NCBI GenBank assembly: GCA_022225965.2
Contig: JAKJXP020000019.1
Location: 124,001-188,000, forward strand
Direction: 5' to 3'
Length of the DNA stretch: 64,000 bases
DNA from: Diatrype stigma
Taxonomy: Eukaryota > Ascomycota > Sordariomycetes > Xylariales > Diatrypaceae
Each line of letters begins with the position of its first letter. The stretch's first letter is position 1. Made by a program: the position numbers and the translations under genes. The notes below the pieces were generated by a model. It searched no databases. It saw nothing but the letters and a program-made list of their open reading frames with translations, and was not told the origin of the DNA. Below, piece by piece: positions 22,955 to 32,965 of this stretch.

Positions 22955-25900
22955 GGCAGATGCATCCTGATGAGCGAGCGACGTTGAAGAAGAGAAGATA
23001 CTGGGGATACTGGGAATACTAAAAAGTCACGATACGATACTGCAAAGGAAATTCCAGAAAAGTTCCAAAGGTTGTTTCAAGTTCAGACAGACAGATCGAT
23101 ACGGTACTTAGGCAGGGTAGGCAGGATAGGCAGGATAGGGAGATCAGAGGTCCCGGTACATGCTAAATTGGCGATCAAGCGCCAGGGATACGCTTAATTG
23201 TTAATTTCCCGGTGCTGAATTGCGGCGGTTGGTTGCCCATGCGCCCCGCAGACTGCCTGTAGGTAGCCTGTATGTAGCCTGTATGTAGTAACATCCCGTC
23301 ATGTGTAATGAGAACCCCACCAAGGGAGCAACCTGATTGATGGAGCGGAAACGGAACGGAATTAGAAACGGGAGTTGAGTTGCAACTTGCAGTGGAGCTG
23401 CAAAGTGGCCTATGCTTCCATATCCTCACCCCCTAACTTAGAGCCCCTAACGCCCTATTGTCAATCAGATCAAATCAATCACTTCGTACTTCCCCGCCAT
23501 CCACCAACCACAACCAAGAGTCCAAGACAGCCAGACAGAGATAGCGAGAACCACTTCCTCTTCCCGGTTCCGGCTTCAGCTCCAGCTCTAGAAGCTTCAC
23601 AGCTGAAAATGAACCGGTTTCTTCGGTGACATCTGGACGAGCAAGATGGCAGCACAGTGCCGACTGACTAGTTTGACGTTCCTGTTCCAGATCAGGAGAG
23701 CACGACAGCTCAACTGCGCCAATGAGATGGCCATACTAGGACATCCCCCCTCGATCAGGGTCCTGTACCCGGTTGATCCTCCGAGGTTCTCATGATCTTG
23801 ATCTCTCTGGTTGGCTTTTTACAGCCTCGTTCCCGGAGCCTCCTCTGAGTTTGGTGGTCGTCGGTACATATGCAGCAATATCCTGGTCTACGGTTCTGCG
23901 GCTGCGCGGGATTCGGATTACCGCCGCTGGGTTTAGTACCCCGAATGCGGCTCTTCAGTACGCCCGAGAAGATACAGAGAGGGTTCCTCCGAGTATCCGG
24001 AAGAGCTATATGCATCAACTATTTCTGTAACTACTTGTATATCATATCTATGGGCTCTGCTCTTATCACTACAGGCTATTTTGACTATTCAGCTCCTTCC
24101 TGCAGCTTGAACCCCCTCAGCCCTTACCACTGCTCTGTACTTCCCTTTGGAGCATCAATATCAAATCAGAGTGCCCGCCAACATTTCGCACACCCAGGCC
24201 GTTGCTTCCAGCACCAGGTCCCCGTCATCACTCTATAGGCCCCACGGCGACATGAAATCAGAGGACGCCATGGTATAGAAGGCAAAGGTCTGTCCTAGAT
24301 GTCTTCTGGCTTATAACTAGCGAGGTTTCAATAGCAGATTCTCGCATGTTGCTTCGGAGTTGGCCACCAAGGCTAGGCAGTTCCTCCTACCTTTAGGCGA
24401 CGACGTACAGGTGACCAAGATCCGAGTTCTGATCGGCTTGGACAGTGTGCAATTACGCGGCGAGAATGACGTTCACTCACCGTACCATGAGTATATTCGT
24501 TTCGGCCGAGCCATGACCTTGAACCACGGTTCTGAACGCTTGAAAGTTCAGGCTGGACCTTCTGCACTTTCAATCCTCGGACTTTCTCGGAGGTGAGACT
24601 GAAGATGCCTCCACAACTTGCAAGGTAGTATCACCCCCCACGTATATAGGAAGGGGCACTTCCAGTTCCAACGTCCCCTAGATTTCCTCGATCGATGCTT
24701 GCTTCTTAACCCAAGTGGAAAGAAGCTGACTTCACAACACATCATCTGGATAGTAAGTTGCGTGCTTCAATTCCTCTATCCTCCCCTTCCCGTCAAGTCA
24801 GATTTGCCCCATGTTTTCCAAGGCCTGTCTCTTTGTCGCAGTCGGACCAGAATACACTCAACAGTACCCCGACAACATCTCTGCCCTGTAAGTTATCGTT
24901 TTTCTTAGTCATTCTGTGGTGGATCCGGGTTCGTGCTATGCCAACAGAAACTAGGAAGATTAGAGAGCGGTTCATGGCTTCACAGATAGTTGGAAGAAAC
25001 AGGAGCACGGATTTTCTTCCAAAGAAAGCTACGTTTCAATCGCCTCTTTTCCCATTCGAAAGACGTGCCGGATAGTTGAACGGACGATACCCGATGCATC
25101 CTAATCGAATCCTTCCCAAATGGACTTTGAGGCCAATATTCAGAATTTCAGGCCATCTCACCAGGCCTAGCCTTTCCGTAGGACACGTATCAAGCCACAC
25201 CCGATTGAGTCACCGTTGAGCCGCAAATGTACCCTCGTACCATAAGCCGCATAACCTGCTTTGGGCATATGGCCTCCCATTCCTCACATCGTCAGAACCA
25301 CCCTAGGAGATGCCCCTATCCGACGCTATGTAACTCGTCTCCGCCACTCTCGGTAAAGCTCGATCGGATTGCGCCGGATTGCGCTGGCATGTCACTGAAC
25401 CTTGAAGACAGGAGGGGCATTCTATGAGCATAGGGTGCTCAGGTCTGAATAGAGGATTTGATGGTTCTTCACCTATGCCGCCCGAGTTGACTGTTAAACG
25501 CACGGATTCAAAACTACAATATCGTGGCTGAGCTGAGGCAGAGCAGACTCCAATAGATCAAGTCATAGTGCAGGACCCGTTCGTCACATGCGATGATGCA
25601 ATGCGGCTCTTAGGGCTTTCTCGCGTGGCAGCAAGCGAGAGTTCGACGCAGTAGCCCGCCTCAGCCTTGCTTGTCGTCCAATGAACCTTGCTAACTATGA
25701 TAGGTACCCAATTAGGTTGTACTTCGCGTGCCATCTCAAAAGTATGAACTCCGGCATGGTTCGTCTTGGCCAAAATATAATTGGATTATATCTCTCGAGC
25801 CGTGCTTGTCAAACCCAACGCACGAATCACCAGGAATCTCGGGTCCCGGCCAGTCGGGGTTAGTGATTTATGGCTGCAATACATCACCGATGCCTGAGTT

Positions 25901-26547
25901 CTGTGGGAATGCCTCTCACCCTATCTATTGGACCAACCACGGATGGACCTCAATATCTTACCGGACACTGACCCTTCTACCTGGAATGGAGATCGTCGTC
26001 AGTCTTAGGGGAGGCGAAGCTCGGGGCGTGATGGCTAGATACCCAACCGTCTCTCGTTAGCTACGTCAACACCGAGCAATGCTGTTATTAATTGATACCT
26101 CTCGTTAGGTTTGGAGAACACCTTACACCGAGGGGGAGCAAAACTCATCAGTCTGAGCCATGATTCCGTATCCACTTGATGTCGGCCTCAGAATGGGCTT
26201 TTGGTCCTCGACGGTCGTCGGGTTAGACAACGATGCTTTGATACGTTACGAACTCCCGCCTTGACCAGTCGCCCTGCTGGACTTATACCGAAGTTCATGA
26301 TGGCATCGTTTTCAACACAGCCCGCGACGCACATTCCATCCGCCCTACTTTCCTTGGGTCTGGTGCAGGCGAAGGGAATAGGAACTCTATATAAATTATG
26401 GCTCTACGGGCCGTGGAAAAGAAGATGATTCTGGTGCCACCAGCAACCAGCATATTGCAGAGCCGATTCTAGTTCTTCGGACTCCAATCTCTCCGAATCG
26501 CCATACTTTCACGCTGCCGATTCAAGCAAACACTTGAATCTGTCACC
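22955..26547. other. Gene-poor region
   Basis: The left 500 bp is the upstream region of the palmitoyltransferase gene. The rest holds intron-like motifs (for example GTAAGT at 24753 and 24890) and short frames, but no complete gene could be assembled. A kinase-tail-like segment lies at 24673-24752. The stretch may contain decayed genes. Confidence 0.45.
24673..24752 (+). pseudogene. Possible protein-kinase C-lobe fragment
   Basis: One + frame reads PLDFLDRCLLLNPSGKKLTS and ends at a GTAAGT donor. The pattern D-F-L-x-R-C-L-x-x-N-P-x-x-x-x-x-T resembles kinase subdomain XI. No DFG, HRD or glycine loop was found around it, so it is at best a fragment of a decayed or unresolved gene and could be chance. 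Confidence 0.25.
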
Positions 26548-26830
26548 ATGCCTAGCGGAAGCAGTTCTCACCATGGCCACAGGTCGCGTAGGGCCCCCAA
26601 GTACGTCGTCCAAAACGTTTGGTTTTGCGTACGTGATACCTCGACGACTTGCTGTTCTGGTACGGATCTTAACCTTATTCTAGCATTCCTGCGGTGATGG
26701 GCCGAATCTTTGCGACCGGCGCGATGCTTCATACGATGTTTGCAACAACTTCGTGGAAAATGGCATCTGTGGTCATGTGCGATGCCAAGGCTGCACCATC
26801 CAGCAGCAAACCTGCAGAGAAGACCGATGA
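26548..26830 (+). CDS. Small cysteine-rich, zinc-ribbon-like protein
   Basis: Exons 26548-26628 and 26684-26830 flank a 55-nt intron (GTACGT...TTCTAG, branch CTTAAC) and encode 75 aa. The N-terminus is basic and His/Ser-rich. From residue 25 the protein has WFCHSCGDGPNLC, then DVC, ICGHVRCQGC and TC: paired C-x2-C and C-x-H-x-x-C-x2-C knuckles typical of small fungus-specific zinc-ribbon-like proteins that begin W-x-C-x2-C-G-x-G-P. Metal binding is inferred; the role is unknown. The splice joins codons exactly at the first knuckle (C27|H28), with canonical donor, branch and acceptor, which argues strongly for a real gene even though no unspliced frame reveals it. No signal peptide is seen. 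The nearest intact neighbours are over 3 kb away. Confidence 0.7.
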
Positions 26831-28974
26831 TGCTTCCCCTATACAAGCCACGGCACAACAAGTCAACGCCTACAGTCGACCTGAAGACTCACTCGGCTTT
26901 CTCGATCGGACTCTCCCCCCTCAAATTGCTTTTTCTACTCGTCTCTCGCTTTCTTTTGCAATGGTTTCCATCCAAGTTTTGGCTGGCACTAGCATACATC
27001 GACAGGCCACGGCGCAACAGAACGGCACTGATTAGATTCCCTCACGGCAACGGAAAACTTTTGGAGATCTCGGTTCTTTATAGGTTGGTCAAATTGGTGT
27101 TTGGGACATGGATGTTGTGGAGATACCTGGGTATGGCTGTTATTATGGTTTGCCTGTACTGCTTCGGCATCTAGTTTCCCCCCTTTACACACACGCGCGT
27201 ATCAACTTTTCTCTCTGTATAACCTTTCGTTTCTTGTTGGACGACTCGATGGCTAGCACTGACGTAGTCACTCATTAACAATGTATTATTTGCTTCCGCT
27301 CTGTTACCTTTCATCTAGGTTTGACGTGGCATACACTGAACTCGAGTTACTTCACGACACAGGGTCCCAGCAGCCATGCGTGTATCTCTGTGTGCTTGAT
27401 TGGTGCAAGATTTGACTCCTTCCCCCCGCCTCACCTTACTCCAGAGACTCCAACATGACAGGTTGACCTAGCTTCACCGTGCTATACCGACATGGCGATA
27501 TGTGTTGCACATCGTGAGTTAGTGCCGCCCGAGTTGGAGATGGTTGTTGTCACTTGTGGCTTTGCAGATTAGGTAAGATGACGGGGTTTCGTGTCGCCGA
27601 ACATTGCTCCTTTTTGAGCTTAGGGGGGCTCCCAGGGACAACAATGCTACGTGATCCTCGCAGGCATCGGTAACAAACTTGGAGATCTCAGCTCTGCTAC
27701 ATAGCTACCCAACTTGTTCATTTTTCTTCGGCCCGCCCTGCGTCTCGTCGACCCCGTGCCTTGGAACTCAATGAACAATAGTACAACCTGTGGCGGAGCA
27801 TGAAACAGCGTGCCGCACCGCTCGACCGATGATTCGGGTCTGTCATTTCGCCCTGAGCCAGCCAAATGTTTCCAGGGATCGTAGTGCTGATGTTGAGAAA
27901 TACACTCTACCCACTCCCCAGCTGGGCCCGCACTTACTTTCGCTCTAAAGAATCTTCCGCTCGATAATCACTGGAGATGTAAAAGCTCCGCCAGCCTTGC
28001 GTTAACAGTTGAGTGGAAGAGAATTCCCTGGAACTTGTAACTACTTGCTTCGGAGATTCTTCCGTGAAGTGATCAATCACATTCTGGATCGGGTAGGGCC
28101 CCCTCCACATGCTTGTTGTAGAAGTAATTGGCACCGCCCGCAGGCAGTCATGCGGCATTTGATCTACACGATGACTGCAGGAAGGCTTGCTGGCATGGCT
28201 GGGTACGTAGTAGCGATTGATTAATTTTTGGTTACACTCGACCACCGACTAGCCAAGCCTCCCCTGTAAACAACGGAAAAAAGGCATTTCCTGGGGACAG
28301 ACAGAAAGGGAAAGGAAAGTTGACGGGCGAGCGTTGGAGAGAGAAGGGGGAAAACGCCCGGAACGTTGCTCATTACAAGAACAGATCTTACCAAAAGCAA
28401 TGTTTACATGATAACGTTGGTCTCTTGCCACGTTTCGAGGGTTTTTTTCGATCTCGAAGAACGTGTCGATTGCGCCACTTCTACGCTGACGAGGCGACAT
28501 GCCCGTCAGGCTTGTTACATGCATATAATCAATCAATCGATTCATCCCCCTTCTATGAACTGCTGTATCGCTGATGTATTACACGATATAGCAGGTAGTT
28601 ACACGTGGTTTTCAGCTTCAACCTGCAAGCTGCCGACGAATGCGCCCTATATCTATGTATATGGATAGACGAGACCAACGCCGCGCCCCTTCTAAGTTCT
28701 CGGTCAAGGGTAAAAGACGGCTCTAGCCTCTAGAAACTTGGCAGCCAGAGGCTATCCATGATGTCAACTCGCCAAATGGTGCCGTTTAGGAAAGGATTCC
28801 AGACTCATGCTAACTAGGCACACCGAAGAGAAAAAGAAAAAGGAGGAACAAGACGAGAATAGACCCAAATGCAGCCCTGTTTTCCGTCGACCCGAATATC
28901 CAAGTACCGTCCGTTGAGAAACCCCCGCGCCACGCTTACCCTTCCCCCTTGATCGAGTAAAACCCGAGAGGCTT
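26831..28974. other. Gene-poor region
   Basis: Short overlapping frames on both strands, no domain recognised and no good start or splice structure found. Confidence 0.45.
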
Positions 28975-29288
28975 GGACTAGTGAGCGACGGCGAGCCGTT
29001 GAAGGCCAAGCGGTTACCGGTGCCGTCAGGAATGTCCCGAAGGACGTCTGTGGTGGTGGCCAGCTCCTTGATGCGCTCGCACAGCGCCTCGCCGTCCGGA
29101 TTCACCCTCTATGGCCATCAGGTATGCTGCCAGACCAGCGATATGGGGAGAGGTGGCCGAGGTGCCGGGTGCGGTTGTCAGGACCACCCAAAGAACAGAT
29201 GCGCTAGTTAGCCCTTCGCTCCAGGAGAAGGACACGACATTACTGCTGGTGGCATAACAGGTATCGCATTGCAGGGCGCGCCGGACAC

Positions 29289-29322
<34 letters not shown>

Positions 29323-30512
29323 TACCGTCTCGCCATGGCTATCCCCATCAGCCGTGCTGGTGATATGTATCCTCACCCGGCGCGAAAACATCGACGACCG
29401 CGCCGTAGTTCGAGAAGCCGGACCGCGCATCCGCAACATTCGTCGCGCCCACGGTGCAGACCTTCGGCGCCGAAGCCGGCGACACGCCCGTGGCATCCCG
29501 ACCGTCGTTCCCCGACGCGACGGCCACGAAGGTGCCCGACTCGACCGGACGAGCGCGTCGACCGTGCCGCGGTCGTTGGACGCCTGTCTGAACCCCCGCC
29601 GAGCGACAAGTTGACCGTGACGCTCACAGCGCCGCGTGGGGTGGTGGTCGCGCGCCGCGAAAGTCCATCGTGTCGAGGACGGCCGACCCTGTGGTGGTGG
29701 CGCCGACGTCGTCCGGTCGAATAGCTTCAGGGCCAGGAACTGAGCCGCGTCTTCTTGGCCACGCCGGACGTGTCCGACCCCTTGATGCCCGCCACGTAGG
29801 TGCAGTCGCCGTCGTGGCGGTCACCCGAGAAGTTCCGCAGGAACTCGGTCCGCCCGCCGAACTCGACGTGGGCGACGTCGATTCCCGTGTCGATGATGTA
29901 CGAGCACGTTCCGGCGCCTGCCGAGTCGTCGAAGTAGTAGTTGCTGCTTCTGCTGCTGCCGTTGCCGCCAACGTTTTCGCGGTGTGAATCGCGAGATTTC
30001 TCAAGTCGCTTTTGTTTTTCATCACGTACGAGGTTAGCTGGAACTTGGCGTCTTGCTCGATATAGGCGACCTGGAACGGAAAAGAACGAGGGCAGGAGAA
30101 AGAACATATGTTGACCTAGTCGAGGGTTTTCGTTCTGTCCGTTTCCAGCCAGCTACTATGCAGGGAACTTGTAGCACGGCACCCCCCCTTCTCTCCCTGA
30201 CGACTGGTGGATCAAAACGCACCCCTGGATGGTTCCGCAGCTCCTCGAAGGCTGCCTCACACAGGCCGCCCGCGAAGCTCCTAATCGTCGAGTTGTGGAT
30301 GCGGTCGGCGTTGCTGGAGTACGTGTTGATAGTTGCGTCGTCGAGGGCATCGGTAGATACATCCTTGTTCACGACAACGATGTATTTTCGCCCATAAAGC
30401 CCGCGTTCCTGGCCCGCAGCAGAGGGGGTGCGGAGTGCCGGCCGACCGGGCCCGCGAGGGCTGCCAGGGCGGACAGCGAGGATGTCAGGCAGAGGGTGGA
30501 AAGGACATGCAT
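28975..30512 (-). pseudogene. Subtilisin-like serine protease (S8, proteinase K type), broken
   Basis: Minus-strand frames line up with a secreted proteinase K-type enzyme. Start 30512 with a signal-peptide-like segment (LCLTSSLSALAALA); I9 propeptide KYIVVVNKD ... ELRNHPG; intron 30222-30071 (GTGCGT...TTCCAG); VAYIEQDAKF; catalytic Asp in [35 protein letters not shown] with the oxyanion Asn; [11 protein letters not shown]; catalytic-Ser region GTSATSPHIAGLAAYL; C-terminal NRLAFNG. These pieces occupy different frames, so several frameshifts are present, including one between signal peptide and propeptide at an A-run. The segment that should hold the catalytic His (normally HGTHVAG) reads GDCTYVAG, so the His is lost by a small deletion. 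A CA tract lies inside the gene. It is GC-rich, so decay came from indels rather than RIP. Confidence 0.85.
29286..29320. repeat. CA microsatellite
   Basis: About 17 CA units in the protease pseudogene, near a position where an intron could lie between the SGFSNYG and GTS segments. Confidence 0.95.
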
Positions 30513-31298
30513 CTTGCCGGTCCGTGGAGGATACAACTTACGGAGCGGTGGGCGGATCTTTGGGCAGAGTGATCAGAGATGGGGAAGGTAGGTAGCGTAG
30601 AGTGTCAGTCCCTTGGGCTGTTACACTGCGGAGCAGTCGAGGCGAGCCTATCTTCATAATATATGTCTACGCTCACAACAGGGACCATAGGCATCAAACT
30701 AGGCCGTCTGAGTGATACGTTCATATAACATCGACGAGTCGAGGATGAACCCTCTTTCCTAAAAGGGGAAGTCGTCCCACTAACTGACCAACCGCCAAGC
30801 TAACCCCTGGAGGTAGGCGGCCATGAAGTTGGGCCAAGCTACTCGGCACATCGCGATGGTGATTTGTTAAGGAGCCAAGCTCATCCTCTCTCCCACCTGT
30901 TTCTGAGACAGAGAGGCATGTAGCCTTGCGCCACAAGAGCGGGCAGTGTGTTGGCGTTGTTCATCTGAAGCCCCTATTCCCTTAGAAATATACGGCTGGG
31001 GCTTCTCGAGCCCGTATCGTCACAGAATGCAGAACCAGGTCCTAGGCACCTTTTCGTCTTCATTTTACTCGATAACTAAGTACGAAGATCGAAGTAGTTT
31101 GTAACTAGCGGAGTGACTGGGGATTTCAAGCTCCGGTAGGGACTTCAACTTTCTATGCCATCATGCACATGCGATATGAATAGTGTAGTTTGTTGCCTCC
31201 AACCCGTCCAAACCTCCAATCGTAGTCGATGACCGGAATGTTGATGGGATCTCATAGCCGAATAGACTACCTTTCAGTGTTCTGATCATGTCCTATAT
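30513..31298. other. Intergenic, no gene
   Basis: No recognisable frame. Upstream of the protease pseudogene and left of the MITE. Confidence 0.5.
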
Positions 31299-31306
31299 AT
31301 TCTCAT

Positions 31307-31832
31307 CAGGGTGTCACGCAACGCAATCCACTGCAACCAGGACCTCTCGTGGATGGATTGCAGTAACTGCAACCAGCATCTTGGATTTAGTGGATTGCCG
31401 TTGCGCAATTGCAACCAGATTGCAGTGGAATTGCACGGTTGCAATACCCCTAAAGTAAGGGTATATATAAAGGTTGTGCGAAGAATTTTTGGTGTTTAGG
31501 ACCCCGTACGCGCCAGGATATGCGTATTCGAAGCGTATCATTTACCTTTCCGATCCATATCACCCCTTAACCACCGCCCCCCCCCCCTCCAGCGCCCGGA
31601 CCCCTTAATTCCAACCCCTACTAGTCCCGATAATGTGGCGGTGCCTGGGTATATACTAGCCACAAATCACCAGCCACTGCAACGCTGCAACCGTTGCGCA
31701 ACGAGGAAGTCATCGTGGATTGCGTTGCAGGTTGCGCAACTTCGGGAAAATCCCGAATGGATGGATTGCAGAAGGTGGTGGCCACCAAATGGTGGCCATC
31801 GCGTTGCAGTGGTGGCGTTGCGTGACACCCTG
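31307..31832. mobile_element. Non-autonomous hAT-like element (MITE), 526 bp
   Basis: An exact 8-bp target duplication ATTCTCAT (31299-31306 and 31833-31840) flanks terminal inverted repeats. The first 18 bases, CAGGGTGTCACGCAACGC, are identical at both ends and, after a small gap, CCACTGCAAC also matches. CAG-type termini with 8-bp duplications fit the hAT superfamily. The interior has no transposase and is full of TTGCAACC, TTGCAGTGG and GTTGCGCAA motifs on both strands, probably subterminal transposase-binding sites. It is not AT-shifted, so it has escaped RIP. A second, smaller element with related ends lies 1 kb to the right. Confidence 0.9.
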
Positions 31833-31840
31833 ATTCTCAT

Positions 31841-32830
31841 TCGCTCCAAATCTTCAACCAGCTTCGAGCACCTCCCTCCCCTAGATTCCCCTATATCTTC
31901 CGAGTGAGTAAGCATTATTGTATTTTTGGACCAACGTAATGTTCCTATTCCTGCATAACTATTGTGACCTTCGTTGGCCCCCTTTGGAAAGGCTTGTGGC
32001 CAAAGGATTACGTGAGAATACAGCCGCACAGCCATTATGAACTAAAGTGTGTATGAACAGCCGTATGATATCCTTAGGATTTCCTTGGAAGATGCCTGTC
32101 GACGACGACGGTAGAAAATGTCATATTTCTCGACACTCGTGTAAGAAAACGAAACTAACGGGGGAGAATCCGAGAGGTGATGTTAGTCCAACACTATTAG
32201 CATCCGCATAACATTCAAATTCCAGCACAAGCACTATGGCTAAGTTCCATCTTACACATTCTACCATTTTGCGTACCACCTCCCATGTTTGCGTATTTGT
32301 GTCTCTCTACTCCCCAACTTGGCATCGAAATTAGCTCTAGCCCTAACTGGTAGGTCGATATGACGTTGCGCTACTCCAATAGAGTATGAGGCATACAGCA
32401 GAAAGTGATAATCATACCAATCCATACGAACTCTAGATCCAGGGCCCTCGGGGTTGTTTATATACTGGGAGCATCTTCAGGTAGAAGCTATACCGCTCCG
32501 TTGGAGGGATCCTACCTAGGTAGCTCCTATCTCTGATATGAGCCTCGTAGCTGCAACAGTCGAAATTTCTTTTCGTCATGGTAAATCCAAGGTTATAGAG
32601 GAACATGCTGGATGTTCGCATACTGAACTTGGTATGTGATAAGTCTCGATACACATTGCACTACGAAAGGTATCAAGCTCTTACGACGCCCTAGAGGTTC
32701 TATATGCGGATGATGATTTGACTGGTTTGACTGTTTCCTGTATGCTATACGTGCCGCTCAGGAGATAGAGCCACTCTTGGCTGGGACACTGTTATAGTGC
32801 TTCCAGAACCGCAATTTAAATCATGATTAT
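31841..32830. other. Intergenic, no gene
   Basis: No recognisable frame. Contains a copy of the TACCTAGGTA palindrome at 32513-32522. Confidence 0.5.
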
Positions 32831-32838
32831 ATTTGCCC

Positions 32839-32957
32839 GGGTTGTCACTCCACTCCATCGAGACCATGGCGTGGACATGGATCCGCGTTCACCGTCTACG
32901 ACAAACGACAATCTACGAGGGTCTCTCGTGGATGGAGCGGAGTGGGGTGACGACCTG
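32839..32957. mobile_element. Small hAT-like MITE, 119 bp
   Basis: Flanked by an exact 8-bp duplication ATTTGCCC (32831-32838 and 32958-32965). The left end reads GGGTTGTCACTCCACTCC. The right end read inward is CAGGTCGTCACCCCACTCC, so about 15 of 17 shared positions match. The leftmost one or two bases of the left repeat seem lost or are absorbed in the duplication. Too short to encode anything. Confidence 0.65.
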
Positions 32958-32965
32958 ATTTGCCC

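Noticed and set aside
30378..30512. A short separate protein at the start of the protease locus
   Set aside because: It is the signal-peptide segment of the frameshifted protease; the propeptide continues in another frame.
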